Numbered from the stretch's first letter, positions 7,876-17,186 are shown. The stretch: 64,000 nucleotides of DNA from Nocardia africana NBRC 100379 (GCF_001612635.1 NZ_BDAV01000025.1:1-64000), one strand, 5' to 3'. A program made the numbers and translations. Notes: generated from the sequence alone by a model not told the origin.

Positions 7876-8883
7876 ATGTCGGTGATCCGCTCGGCCGGTT
7901 TGCGCGGTTTCCGCGCGACCGTGGCCGAACTCGGGGGCAATGCGGAGGAATACGCGGCAGCCGCCGGTTACCCGATCGCCGCCCTGGACGCCGACGATCT
8001 GCTGGTGTCCGACGAGGCGATGGCGTTGGTGCTGGAGATCGCCGCCGATCGGCTGCGGTGTCCCGATCTTGGCCTGCGGATCGCCGCGCGGCAGGACCTC
8101 GGCATGCTGGGACCGCTCGCGCTGGCCATCCGCAGCTCCCCGACCCTGGCCGACGCACTGGAGTGCACTTCGCGCTACCTGTTCGTGCACGCGCGCTCGC
8201 TGAGTCTGACCATCGAACCGGACCCCTACGGCGACCGCGGTGTGACGGCCCTGCGCTACGGCGTCGAACCGGGGTTTCCCCAACCCGTCCAGGGCACCGA
8301 CCTCGGCCTGGGATTTCTGCATCGCACGCTGATCCGGCTGGTGGACGGCCCCTACGGCCTGCGCTCGGTGGAGCTGCCGTACCGCCCGCCGGGCCCGCGC
8401 GCGGCCTACGAGAATTTCTTCGGCGTTCCGGTGCGCTTCGAGCGACCGGCGGCCATGCTGCGGCTGCCGAGCAACCTCACCAGCCGGGCGATCGCGGGTG
8501 GCGATGCGAATCTGCGCCGGCTGGCGGTGGCATTCCTGGCCGAACAGGCCGGCGACACCGGCGCCTCCACGGTGCCGGGGGTGCGGGCCGCCGTGCAACA
8601 GTTGCTGGGTACCACCGCACCGCAGATCGATTCGGTGGCACGACTGTTGACGATCCATCCGCGCACCCTGCAGCGCCGCCTGGCGGCCGAGCACACCACC
8701 TTCGCGGCCATCGTCGACGACGTGCGACGCAGTGAGGCGCGACGCTACCTGACCACGACGGATCTGCCGATGAGCCAGATCGCCTCACTGCTCGGCCTCG
8801 CGGAACAGGCCACCCTGACCCGGTGCGCGCGCCGCTGGTGGGACAGCACTCCCACCGCGATCCGGCGCACCGCCCGCGCGTGA
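7876..8883 (+). CDS. AraC family transcriptional regulator
   Basis: 335-residue regulator with an N-terminal ligand-sensing domain of the arabinose-binding type (Arabinose_bd) over about residues 20-200. The C-terminal double helix-turn-helix covers residues 235-330 (ARLLTIHPRTLQRRLAAEHTTFAAIVDDVRR, DLPMSQIASLLGLAEQATLTRCARRWWDSTP). The second helix has AEQATLTRCARRW where most relatives have SEQSAFSRAFRRW. ATG 7876 is chosen because the earlier open frame lies inside the divergent monooxygenase gene. It probably controls that monooxygenase and itself. Confidence 0.9.
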   Translation: MSVIRSAGLRGFRATVAELGGNAEEYAAAAGYPIAALDADDLLVSDEAMALVLEIAADRLRCPDLGLRIAARQDLGMLGPLALAIRSSPTLADALECTSRYLFVHARSLSLTIEPDPYGDRGVTALRYGVEPGFPQPVQGTDLGLGFLHRTLIRLVDGPYGLRSVELPYRPPGPRAAYENFFGVPVRFERPAAMLRLPSNLTSRAIAGGDANLRRLAVAFLAEQAGDTGASTVPGVRAAVQQLLGTTAPQIDSVARLLTIHPRTLQRRLAAEHTTFAAIVDDVRRSEARRYLTTTDLPMSQIASLLGLAEQATLTRCARRWWDSTPTAIRRTARA

Positions 8884-8896
8884 GTGGCCGGTCGGC

Positions 8897-9379
8897 TCAG
8901 TGCGTGACGCCGGCGTCCCAGCGGCTGGCGGTGATGGTGAACCCCTGGATCGAGGAGAGCGGAATCATCGCCTCGTAGTTGCGCTGATAGCCGGTTTTCG
9001 TGATGCGCCAGCGGCCGTCGGATTCACGACGATAGGTGTCGTGGTAGTACGCGGCGCCGCGAATCATGATCCCGTGCTCGGGAACGATGACCGTATCCTC
9101 CAGGCACCAACTCCCGGAGGCGGAATCCCCGTCCACCGCGATCTCGGGATGACTGCACACGTGCGAGGTGATCATGGTGCCGGTCATCGCGCCGCTGAGG
9201 TACCCGACGATGGCGTCGCGCCCCTCGAACTGCAGCGGCTTACCGCCCGAGGGCGAGCCGTAATCGGCCACCGCGTCCGCGGCGAGGGTGTCGGCGAACT
9301 CGTCCCACTCCCGCAGATCCAGCGTCCGCAGATAGCGGTATTTCAACGCACGAATCTCTTCCAACGCAACCAGATCCAT
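8897..9379 (-). CDS. SnoaL-like / NTF2-fold protein
   Basis: 160-residue alpha+beta barrel protein of the SnoaL_4 type, a fold used by steroid isomerases, dehydratases and hydroxylases. Recognisable parts are EIRALKYRYLRTLDLREWDEF at the N-terminus, FEGRDAIVGYL, and the late strand SDGRWRITKTGYQRNYE. ATG 9379 has AGGAGGTGA 6 nt upstream; the open frame reaches 12 codons further but has no such site. It follows the SDR gene on the same strand by 103 nt and may act on the same substrate. No catalytic residues can be assigned. Confidence 0.83.
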   Translation of the reverse strand: MDLVALEEIRALKYRYLRTLDLREWDEFADTLAADAVADYGSPSGGKPLQFEGRDAIVGYLSGAMTGTMITSHVCSHPEIAVDGDSASGSWCLEDTVIVPEHGIMIRGAAYYHDTYRRESDGRWRITKTGYQRNYEAMIPLSSIQGFTITASRWDAGVTH

Positions 9380-9482
9380 CGCGGTCACCTCCTGGTATCG
9401 GCCCCGCCAGCACAATAGAACAGGTTTCTGTTTCGGTCCGGGCTTTCCCGTTCACCGGGACCGCCCGGACCGATGCGGCGGA

Positions 9483-10253
9483 TCAGGCGTGGGTACCGCC
9501 GTCGATGCGCACCTCGGTGCCGGTGATGAAGGCGCCGTCGTCGGAGGCGAGCATGGCCACCACGCCGGCGACCGTATCGGGCGAGGCGAAACCTTGGCCG
9601 AGCATCGGCATGAGCTTGGTGAACAGCGTGAAATCGGCGTCCTCGGGCAGGCCCGGGCCACGCCCGTCGGTCATATCGCTCGAGATCGAGCCGGGCGCCA
9701 CGGCCACCGCGCGCAGGTTCTGCTTGGAGTACTCCGAGGCCAGCGCATGGGTCATCGACATGATGCCGCCCTTCGACGCGGCATAGGCGGCCATGTACGG
9801 GTGCGCGAAGTAGGTGGAGGTGGACGCGAAGTTCACGATGACGCCGCGACCGCTGTCCAGCAGCGCCGGCAGCGCTTCGCGGATCATCAGGAAGGTGCCG
9901 GTGAGGTTGGTGGTGATGATGCGGTTCCAGTCGGCCAGCGGCATCTCGTGGGTGTGCGCCGAGCGGAGAATGCCGGCCGCGTTGACCAGCGCGTCCAGCC
10001 CGCCCAGGGTTTCCACGGCCTTGGCGACCCCGGCCTGCACCGAGGATTCGTCGGAGATGTCGATCGTGACGGTGGTCAGCCGGTCGGCGCTGCCCTGCTC
10101 GGCGGCCTGCTTCGCGGTTTCGGCCAGCCCCGCCTCGTTGACGTCGGCGGCTACGACGGTGCCGCCCTCGGACAGGATGCGATGCACGGTGGCGCGGCCG
10201 ATACCGGATCCGGCGCCGGTGATCAGAACCCGGCGGTCTGCGAAACGCTCCAT
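9483..10253 (-). CDS. SDR family NAD(P)-dependent oxidoreductase
   Basis: Classical short-chain dehydrogenase of 256 residues. It shows TGAGSGIG (cofactor loop, residues 12-19), a DVN motif after strand 2, NAAG, a catalytic serine in NFASTSTYF and YAASKGG (Tyr-x3-Lys). It ends ITGTEVRIDGGTHA as in FabG-like enzymes. The acidic residue after strand 2 (VVAADVNE) favours NAD(H). It is transcribed toward the SnoaL-like gene and divergent from a TetR regulator with an operator-like palindrome in the gap, which suggests a small induced catabolic or detoxifying unit. Substrate unknown. Confidence 0.9.
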   Translation of the reverse strand: MERFADRRVLITGAGSGIGRATVHRILSEGGTVVAADVNEAGLAETAKQAAEQGSADRLTTVTIDISDESSVQAGVAKAVETLGGLDALVNAAGILRSAHTHEMPLADWNRIITTNLTGTFLMIREALPALLDSGRGVIVNFASTSTYFAHPYMAAYAASKGGIMSMTHALASEYSKQNLRAVAVAPGSISSDMTDGRGPGLPEDADFTLFTKLMPMLGQGFASPDTVAGVVAMLASDDGAFITGTEVRIDGGTHA

Positions 10254-10308
10254 TGCGAAACTCTCCTCAACTGCGATTTTCTCGTTCGATTGACACAGTA
10301 CGCCTCAG

Positions 10309-10323
10309 TGGCACGTTGTGCCA
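10309..10323. promoter_or_regulatory. operator-like palindrome between SDR and TetR genes
   Basis: TGGCAC-GTT-GTGCCA is a perfect inverted repeat with 6-bp arms, in the 113-nt divergent gap. A -35-like TTGACA lies just upstream at 10290-10295 and a -10-like TAGAAT at 10341-10346 before the TetR gene. Position and symmetry fit autoregulation by the TetR protein. Confidence 0.45.
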
Positions 10324-10366
10324 GACTGACAATTCACGCTTAGAATGTGCGCACAGGAGGTGACTC

Positions 10367-11083
10367 ATGCCCGAGTCGAGAACCGGCCCGTCCGCCACCG
10401 CATCGCCGCGCCCGAACCTGGCCCAGCGACGCAAGTCGGCGACCCGGATGGAGATCGCCCACACCGCCGCCCGCATGTTCGCCGAGCGTGGCACCGCGGC
10501 GGTCACCGCCGAGCAGATCGCCGCGGCCTCCGGCGTCGGCCTGCGCACCTTCTATCGCTATTGCCGTACCAAAGAGGATGCCGTGGAACCGATGCTGTCG
10601 GCGGGTGCGTCTCGGTGGCTGGACATCCTCGGTGACGGACCGGACCGGTTGCCTACCATCGCGGAGTTGGAGACCGCCGCGATCCGGGCGCTGAACGTGG
10701 TGGACCTCGACGAACTCGACATCACCCGCGGTCTGTTGCGCGCGATGGCCGACGATCCGGCTCTGCGCGCGGTCTGGTTCCGGGTCAACCTCACCGGTGA
10801 GCACGCCCTGCTGGAACTGCTGACGAAACTGTCCCCGGACACCGATCCGCTGCGCCTGCGCACCCTGGCCGCGGCCGCCGCCGGCGCCATCCGGATCGGA
10901 CTCGAGCAATGGGCCGACGACGACGGCCCGGCGCACACGAGCGGATCCGGCGACATCCCTTCGGCCGCAACGGGCACCGGTACGCGATCGGCCGGGCCGG
11001 CTCCCCTCGTGGTCAGATGTATGCGCGAACTCACCGCAGGCTTCTATGGGCACACACCCCCGGGCACGACGGCGGCGGGCTGA
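10367..11083 (+). CDS. TetR family transcriptional regulator
   Basis: 238-residue repressor with the TetR N-terminal helix-turn-helix at about residues 28-75 (MEIAHTAARMFAERG, ITAEQ-like VTAEQIAAASGVGLRTFYRYCRTKEDAV). The all-helical C-terminal ligand domain is variable, and a low-complexity Gly/Thr/Ser stretch lies near residues 185-215. AGGAGGTGA precedes ATG 10367 by 4 nt. It is divergent from the SDR/SnoaL pair, which it most likely represses. Confidence 0.92.
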   Translation: MPESRTGPSATASPRPNLAQRRKSATRMEIAHTAARMFAERGTAAVTAEQIAAASGVGLRTFYRYCRTKEDAVEPMLSAGASRWLDILGDGPDRLPTIAELETAAIRALNVVDLDELDITRGLLRAMADDPALRAVWFRVNLTGEHALLELLTKLSPDTDPLRLRTLAAAAAGAIRIGLEQWADDDGPAHTSGSGDIPSAATGTGTRSAGPAPLVVRCMRELTAGFYGHTPPGTTAAG

Positions 11084-11168
11084 CGCGCGGACCTACGCCG
11101 AACGCCGCGTGATGGATCCATGAACACCGGGAATTGGCAGCACTGCCCGTCGGCCGGAGTGCACCCTG

Positions 11169-11579
11169 TCAATTCGCCTGTGTCCCATCCTGTTTCAGCT
11201 TGCGCCAACCGCCTGCCCGATTGTTCGCGATGATCTGCCGCAGCATCGCCGACAGCGCGGGGGCGTTGACCCTCTCACCCTCGTGAATCGCCACGGTACG
11301 TGCTGTCGTGTTGTCGTGGCCGCCGGTGATGATGCCCTCCGGGTCGGGCACGATCGCACCGTCGTAGAGGAAGACGTCGACGTGCGTCTTCGTGGCGAGC
11401 AGTGCGCAGATGTTGCCGTCGAGGACGAAATACGGTCGTACCCTGCGCTTTACGGTTTCGGCCACGTCCGGGTCGGCAGCGTGGACGAGTTCGCGCACCT
11501 CGCGGCAGATGTCGCGCTGCCAGGCCGGGAGCGCGTCGATGTAGGCGTCGACGCGCGGGTCGGCGACGTAGCTCACCAC
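11169..11579 (-). CDS. DUF1801 (YdhG-like) protein
   Basis: 136-residue cytosolic protein of the YdhG/DUF1801 fold. Marks are DAYIDALPAWQRDICREVRELVHAADPDV, KRRVRPYFVLDGN and a late THVDVFLYDGAIVPDP strand pair. The biochemical role of this family is unknown. GTG 11579 is chosen because GGGGAGAGG lies just upstream, inside the last codons and stop of the clp gene; the frame open further upstream is the clp gene in another phase. It starts 14 nt after the Clp stop codon and is very likely on the same transcript. Confidence 0.75.
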   Translation of the reverse strand: MVSYVADPRVDAYIDALPAWQRDICREVRELVHAADPDVAETVKRRVRPYFVLDGNICALLATKTHVDVFLYDGAIVPDPEGIITGGHDNTTARTVAIHEGERVNAPALSAMLRQIIANNRAGGWRKLKQDGTQAN

Positions 11580-11593
11580 CGGCCTCTCCCCGA

Positions 11594-14155
11594 TCAGCTC
11601 TTCCCGGATTTCGCGCCGGACTTCTTCTCGGACTTGGCCTCCGACTTGGCCTCGGTCTTGCCGTTCGCCTTCTTGCCCTTCGGCTTCTGGCCGTTCACGG
11701 CGGTGTCGAGCGAGCGTTCGGCCCCGGATCCGGTCACCGCGGCGACGATCAGCCCGGACTCGTCGGCATCCACGCGCACGGTGTCGCCCGGGTTCAGCTC
11801 GCCGCCGAGCACCAGCCGGGACACCTGATTCTCCAGCTGCTTCTGCACCATCCGCCGTAGCGGACGAGCGCCGAACTCGGGCTGATACCCGTTCTCGGAC
11901 AACCAATCCCGTGCCGCGTCGGTGACGTCGAGTTCGATGTCCTGAGCGCGCAGGCGGCGCCGGGGGCCGTCCAGAACCAGATCTACGATGCGGCGCAACT
12001 GCTCCTGGTCGAGCCGGTGGAACACGATGGTCTCGTCGATGCGGTTGAGGAATTCCGGCCGGAAATGCTGTTGCAGCCGCTCCATCAGGCGCGGGGTGAT
12101 GGCATCGAGCTCCGCCGAGGTGGCCTTCAGAATCAGATCCGAACCGATATTGCTGGTCATGATGACGATGGTGTTCTTGAAATCGACCGTGCGGCCCTTG
12201 GCGTCGGTGACGCGGCCGTCATCGAGCAACTGCAGCAGCACATTGAACACGTCCGGATGCGCCTTCTCCACCTCGTCGAACAGGATCACCGAATACGGCT
12301 GGCGGCGAACCTTGTCGGTGAGCTGTGCGGCATCCTCGTAGCCCACATATCCGGGCGGTGCGCCGACCAGCCGGGACACCGTGTGCTTCTCCTGGAATTC
12401 GCTCATATCGAATCGGATCAGCCGGTCCTCGTCACCGAATACCGCCTCCGCCAGTGCTTTCGCCAATTCCGTCTTGCCGACACCGGTCGGGCCGAGGAAC
12501 AGGAACGAGCCGATCGGGCGGTTCGGATCCTTCATCCCGGCGCGGGCGCGGCGCACTGCCTCGGCGACGGCCACGATCGCCTCCTCCTGCCCGATCACCC
12601 GCTTGTGCAGCACGTCCTCCAGCTGCAGCAGGCGCTGTCGTTCCTCGACGGTCAACTCCGACACCGGAATTCCGGTCTGCTTGGACACCACCTCGGCGAT
12701 ATCGTCGAGAGTGACCGTCGGCGCCTCCTCGGCGGTGATGTGGCCGACCCGCTCCTCGGCGGCGGAGATCTCGCCCTTGAGTTCGTCCGCGCGGGCGTAG
12801 TCCTCGCCCGCGACGGCGGCATCCTTCTCCCGTTCCAGGCGCGACAATTCCTCCTGTGCCGCACGCAGATCCGGGCCCGGCATGCGGGTGCGCAACCGGA
12901 CCCGGGCGCCGGCCTGGTCGACCAGGTCGATCGCCTTGTCGGGCATGAACCGGTCGGTGATGTAGCGATCGGAGAGCTCCGCCGCGGCGACCAGCGCCTC
13001 GTCGTCGTAGTGCACCTGATGGTGCTCTTCGTAGACGTCGGCGAGTCCGCGCAGGATTTCGATGGTGTCGGCGACCGACGGTTCCGGGACCAGCACCGGC
13101 TGGAAGCGGCGTTCCAGGGCGGCGTCCTTTTCGATGTAGCGCCGGTATTCGTCGACGGTGGTGGCGCCGATGGCATGGAGTTCACCGCGGGCCAGCGCGG
13201 GCTTGAGCAGGTTGCCCGCATCCATCGAACCCTCGCCGCCGGTGCCGGCGCCCACGATCGTGTGCAACTCGTCGATGAACAGCACCAGTTCGTCGGAGTG
13301 CTCGCGGACCTCGTCGAGAATCTTGGTCAGCCGCTCCTCGAATTCGCCGCGATATTTGCTGCCCGCCACCAGCGAGCCCACATCGAGGGCCACCACCCGC
13401 CGGTCGGCCAGGGTGCTGGGCACATCGCCGTTGACGATGCGCTGCGCCAGACCCTCGACGATCGCGGTCTTGCCGACACCGGGATCACCGATCAGCACCG
13501 GATTGTTCTTGCGCCGCCGGGACAGGATTTCCACGGTCTGCTCGATCTCCTCGGCGCGGCCGACGACCGGGTCGACCTTGCCCGCGCGGGCCTCGGCGGT
13601 CAGATCCCGGCCGTATTCGTCGAGTGTCGGTGTGTCGGTGGGCTTCTTCTGCCCCTCGGCGACGGGCAGTTTGGCGCCCGAAAGGGACTGCGCGGCAGGG
13701 CTTTCCAGGTTATCGGCGATGCCCAGCAGAATATGCTCCGGGCCGATGTAGCTCGATCCCGCCTCGGCGGCGTTGCGCTGGGCGGTGCGCAGGGCCAGTT
13801 TGGCGCCGGGTCCGAGCACCACCTGGCCGGCCGCGGTCGCTGTGGCCTCTCCGCTGCCGGCCGCACCGCGCATCTGCGCGGCGACCTTGTCCGGATCCCG
13901 GCCCAGCCGGCCGATGATCCCTCGCGACGGTTCCACCTGAGTGGCGGCATAGAGCAGATGTTCGGCGGTGACCTCCGGATTACCCCAGTCCTGTGCGGCC
14001 GAGCGGGCGATCGCGATCAGCTCCTTGGCGCTGTCGCTGAGCAGCCGCCCCAGATCGATGCGCTGTACCGGTGGCTGCGCGGCCATACCGGGGCCGAAGA
14101 AGCGATTGAACAGATCGTCGAAGGAGTTGAACGAACTGGGCCAGGCAGCGGTCAT
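11594..14155 (-). CDS. Clp/Hsp100 AAA+ unfoldase, ClpC/ClpB hybrid
   Basis: Two-ring AAA+ unfoldase of 853 residues. It has a short Phe-rich leader (FDDLFNRFFGPG) and a Clp_N double repeat at about 35-160. NBD1 has Walker A GDPGVGKT near 224 and FIDELH; a short middle domain lies near 430-475; NBD2 has GPTGVGKT near 555 and LFDEVEKAH. A 45-residue Lys/Ser/Ala tail (AKSEAKSEKKSGAKSGKS) ends the protein. The short middle domain is ClpC-like. Where ClpC and ClpA carry an xGF loop for docking ClpP, this protein reads TSNIGSDLILKATSAELDAI, as in ClpB. ATG 14155 has GAGGTG 6 nt upstream. It could be a ClpP-independent disaggregase. Confidence 0.9.
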   Translation of the reverse strand: MTAAWPSSFNSFDDLFNRFFGPGMAAQPPVQRIDLGRLLSDSAKELIAIARSAAQDWGNPEVTAEHLLYAATQVEPSRGIIGRLGRDPDKVAAQMRGAAGSGEATATAAGQVVLGPGAKLALRTAQRNAAEAGSSYIGPEHILLGIADNLESPAAQSLSGAKLPVAEGQKKPTDTPTLDEYGRDLTAEARAGKVDPVVGRAEEIEQTVEILSRRRKNNPVLIGDPGVGKTAIVEGLAQRIVNGDVPSTLADRRVVALDVGSLVAGSKYRGEFEERLTKILDEVREHSDELVLFIDELHTIVGAGTGGEGSMDAGNLLKPALARGELHAIGATTVDEYRRYIEKDAALERRFQPVLVPEPSVADTIEILRGLADVYEEHHQVHYDDEALVAAAELSDRYITDRFMPDKAIDLVDQAGARVRLRTRMPGPDLRAAQEELSRLEREKDAAVAGEDYARADELKGEISAAEERVGHITAEEAPTVTLDDIAEVVSKQTGIPVSELTVEERQRLLQLEDVLHKRVIGQEEAIVAVAEAVRRARAGMKDPNRPIGSFLFLGPTGVGKTELAKALAEAVFGDEDRLIRFDMSEFQEKHTVSRLVGAPPGYVGYEDAAQLTDKVRRQPYSVILFDEVEKAHPDVFNVLLQLLDDGRVTDAKGRTVDFKNTIVIMTSNIGSDLILKATSAELDAITPRLMERLQQHFRPEFLNRIDETIVFHRLDQEQLRRIVDLVLDGPRRRLRAQDIELDVTDAARDWLSENGYQPEFGARPLRRMVQKQLENQVSRLVLGGELNPGDTVRVDADESGLIVAAVTGSGAERSLDTAVNGQKPKGKKANGKTEAKSEAKSEKKSGAKSGKS

Positions 14156-14494
14156 GTCCACACCTCGTATCTCGGAATTTCGTCGTCGCAGCGGCGAGCG
14201 AACGGACAGCTACGGTCCACGTCGCCGCACTCACCTCAGAACCACTCCGAAACGGTCGGGTCCCACCGTACTCCCGGCCGTCGTTTCCGTGGGCGTCACC
14301 GACGCATCCGTTACTTCCCAGCGATTCGCGTGGACTTACCGGCGATCCAACTGCCGGGAAGTGGGTATCGATGGGAGCATGGGGCCCGTCCAGCGAAGAT
14401 CACGACCGATCGCACACGGATGCCCGGCGGGATTCGAGCACGTTGATCTTGCCGCGGTGCCACACTCGAAGATGGTTGGGCTCGAGGAGGAACT
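14156..14494. other. 339-nt divergent region between clp and ctaD
   Basis: Holds the promoters of the AAA+ gene (leftward) and ctaD (rightward). The ctaD ribosome-binding site GAGGAGG is clear at 14484-14490. I found no HspR-type (HAIR) inverted repeat and no convincing coding frame. Nothing else stands out. Confidence 0.5.
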
Positions 14495-16240
14495 GTGACT
14501 ACAGCACCATCTCGCGGCGCCGCCGAGATCGAAGCCGTAAGGCCTTATCCCCGGCGGATCGCCCCGAAGGGTTCGCAGATCTGGACGATCGTCACGACGA
14601 CCGATCCGAAGCTGCTCGGCATGATGTACATCGTCAGTTCGATGGCGTTCTTCCTCGTCGGTGGGCTGATGGCGCTGCTGATGCGGGCCGAGCTCGCCCG
14701 CCCGGGCCTGCAGTTCCTGTCTCCGGAGCAGTTCAATCAGCTGTTCACCATGCACGGCACCCTGATGCTGCTGTTCTATGCCACGCCCATCGTGTTCGGC
14801 TTCGCCAACTGCATCCTGCCGTTGCAGATCGGCGCGCCCGATGTGGCGTTCCCGCGACTCAACGCGCTCAGCTACTGGCTCTATCTCTTCGGCGCCTCGA
14901 TCGCCACCGCCGGATTCGTCACTCCCGGCGGCGCCGCGGACTTCGGCTGGACCGCCTACACGCCGCTGTCGGATGTGGTGCACTCCCCCGGCGTGGGCTG
15001 CGATATGTGGATTCTGGGTCTGGCCGTCTCCGGTCTGGGCACCATCCTCGGGGCGGTCAATATGCTCACCACCGTGGTCGTGCTGCGCGCGCCGGGGATG
15101 ACCCTGTTCCGGATGCCGCTGTTCACCTGGAACATCGTGGTCACCAGCGTGCTGGTCCTGCTGGCCTTCCCGATTCTCACCGCGGCGCTGATGGCGCTTG
15201 CCTTCGACCGTCATCTCGGCGGCCACATCTACGATCCCGCCACCGGTGGCAATCTGCTGTATCAGCACCTGTTCTGGTACTTCGGCCATCCCGAGGTCTA
15301 CATCATCGCGCTGCCGTTCTTCGGCATCGTCACCGAGATCTTCCCGGTGTTCAGCCGCAAACCGGTCTTCGGCTACACCGCGCTGGTCTACGCCACGATG
15401 AGCATCGGGGCGCTGTCGGTGGCGGTGTGGGCACACCACATGTTCGCCACCGGAGCGGTACTACTGCCCTACTTCTCGTTCATGACCTTCATGATCGCCG
15501 TCCCGACCGGTGTGAAGTTCTTCAACTGGATCGGCACCATGTGGAAGGGGCAGCTGACGTTCGAAACGCCGATGCTGTGGGCGCTCGGATTCCTGGTCAC
15601 CTTCCTGTTCGGCGGCCTGTCGGGCGTCATTCTCGCCAGCCCGCCGCTGGACTTCCACGTCACCGACACGTATTTCGTCGTGGCCCACTTCCATTACGTG
15701 CTGTTCGGCACCATCGTGTTCGCGACCTTCGGCGGCATCTATTTCTGGTTCCCGAAAATGACCGGCCGGCTACTCGACGAGCGGCTCGGCAAGATCCACT
15801 TCTGGACCACCTTTCTCGGCTTCCACACCACCTTCCTGGTGCAGCACTGGCTCGGTAACGAGGGCATGCCGCGCCGCTACGCCGACTATCTGCCCTCCGA
15901 CGGATTCACCACGCTCAACACCGTCTCCACCATCGGCTCGTTCATCCTGGCCTTCTCGATGATCACCTTCGTCTGGAACGTGTTCCGCAGCTACCGCTAC
16001 GGGGAAGTCGTCACCGTCGACGACCCGTGGGGGTACGGCAACTCGCTGGAATGGGCGACCACCTGCCCGCCGCCGCGGCACAACTTCTACGAACTGCCCC
16101 GAATCCGTTCGGAGCGACCGGCATTCGAGTTGCACTATCCGCACATGATCGATCGCCTGCGCGCGGAATCGCACATCGGCTGGGGCGCACCGCATGCGGA
16201 CGTGCACGAGACCGCGGCGGCCGAACAGGAACGGGCCTAG
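14495..16240 (+). CDS. ctaD: cytochrome c oxidase subunit I (aa3 type)
   Basis: Catalytic subunit of the haem-copper terminal oxidase, 581 residues with 12 predicted membrane helices. Low-spin haem ligand His lies in FTMHGTLMLL. The CuB/His-Tyr crosslink motif is WYFGHPEVYI, the CuB pair is WAHHMF, and the haem a3/a ligands are in HFHYVLFG. The K-channel and D-channel segments look intact. GTG 14495 follows GAGGAGG by 4 nt. As usual in actinobacteria it stands apart from the other cta genes. Its stop overlaps the convergent yidC stop by 4 nt. Confidence 0.96.
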   Translation: MTTAPSRGAAEIEAVRPYPRRIAPKGSQIWTIVTTTDPKLLGMMYIVSSMAFFLVGGLMALLMRAELARPGLQFLSPEQFNQLFTMHGTLMLLFYATPIVFGFANCILPLQIGAPDVAFPRLNALSYWLYLFGASIATAGFVTPGGAADFGWTAYTPLSDVVHSPGVGCDMWILGLAVSGLGTILGAVNMLTTVVVLRAPGMTLFRMPLFTWNIVVTSVLVLLAFPILTAALMALAFDRHLGGHIYDPATGGNLLYQHLFWYFGHPEVYIIALPFFGIVTEIFPVFSRKPVFGYTALVYATMSIGALSVAVWAHHMFATGAVLLPYFSFMTFMIAVPTGVKFFNWIGTMWKGQLTFETPMLWALGFLVTFLFGGLSGVILASPPLDFHVTDTYFVVAHFHYVLFGTIVFATFGGIYFWFPKMTGRLLDERLGKIHFWTTFLGFHTTFLVQHWLGNEGMPRRYADYLPSDGFTTLNTVSTIGSFILAFSMITFVWNVFRSYRYGEVVTVDDPWGYGNSLEWATTCPPPRHNFYELPRIRSERPAFELHYPHMIDRLRAESHIGWGAPHADVHETAAAEQERA

Positions 16241-17073
16241 AGCATCGGAACCGACGGTGGCGGCAGGGGTTCCAGTGGGCCGAGCCGGCGATGGACCACA
16301 TGCTGCTGCACGAAGGTCCAGGTATTGCTGGTCGCGAAGTAGACCAGGATGCCGACCGGCATCACCAGACCGGCGACCAGCGTGCCCAGCGGAAACAGCC
16401 ACAGCGTCATCGCGTTGATCAGCCGCGTCTGCGGGGTGGTCTCGAGCTGGCGGGCGATCGACGCCCGCGCGGTGCAGTGGGTCGCGACGGCCGCGATCAC
16501 CACCAGCGGGACCGCCACGGCGGCCACCGACGCGACGGAGTCGGTGGAGGTCAGCGTCGCCGACAGCGGCGCGCCGAACAGCTCGGCGTGCAGGAACGAG
16601 CGCACCTGCTCCGGCGCGAACACGTAATTCGCGGTGTCGGCGTTCTGCGCCGCCGTCATCGTGGTGGTGTTGCCGAGGAACGGAACGTACGAGACCGCGC
16701 CGGTGCGGTCGAAGGAATGCAGCACGTGCAGCAGTCCCAGGAACATCACCAGCTGCACGAGCACCGGCAGGCAGCCGCTGAGCACACTGAAGTTGTGCTG
16801 CTGCTGCAGTTTCCGGGTTTCGACGGCCAATCGCTCGCGGTCGTCACCGCATTCGGCGCGCAGTTGCCGCATCTTCGGTTGCAGCACGGCCATGGTGCGG
16901 GAGAACCGGACCTGAGCCAGGAACGGCCGATACAGGGCGGCGCGCAGGGTCACCACCAGCATGACGATCGCCAGAGCCCAGGACAGGCCACTCGCGGCGC
17001 CGAAGAGGACGGCGAATCCGGTGTGCCAGAGCCAGAGAACGGCGGCGACCGGGTAGTACACGAAATCGAGCAT
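16237..17073 (-). CDS. YidC/Oxa1 family membrane insertase, paralog
   Basis: 278-residue insertase of the YidC/Oxa1 superfamily, smaller than the housekeeping actinobacterial YidC. It has the N-terminal helix MLDFVYYPVAAVLWLWH, a cytosolic coiled region (LQPKMRQLRAECGDDRERLAVETRKLQQQHN), the conserved SGCLPVLVQLVMFLGL helix and three C-terminal helices. Arg45 in VTLRAAL is the likely hydrophilic-groove arginine. GAGGTGATATCCC precedes ATG 17073. A DUF6412 gene lies upstream on the same strand, and no rnpA or rpmH is near, so this is not the ancestral yidC locus. Confidence 0.88.
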   Translation of the reverse strand: MLDFVYYPVAAVLWLWHTGFAVLFGAASGLSWALAIVMLVVTLRAALYRPFLAQVRFSRTMAVLQPKMRQLRAECGDDRERLAVETRKLQQQHNFSVLSGCLPVLVQLVMFLGLLHVLHSFDRTGAVSYVPFLGNTTTMTAAQNADTANYVFAPEQVRSFLHAELFGAPLSATLTSTDSVASVAAVAVPLVVIAAVATHCTARASIARQLETTPQTRLINAMTLWLFPLGTLVAGLVMPVGILVYFATSNTWTFVQQHVVHRRLGPLEPLPPPSVPML

Positions 17074-17186
17074 GGGATATCACCTCACTTCGAGGCACCC
17101 GTGAAGGTACGGGCGAGTGAACAGGGCCGGCCGAGCAGCCGCGCGTTCACTTCGGCCGGCGAGAGCACCGGCGTGGTGACGCGCGA

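Noticed and set aside
7807..8694. N-terminal extension of the EthA-like gene
   Set aside because: The extra 296 codons are the complement of the AraC gene; the FAD motif begins right after ATG 7806.
12017..14446. 809-codon open frame opposite the AAA+ gene
   Set aside because: Shadow frame without recognisable motifs, while the minus strand encodes a complete two-ring Clp protein.
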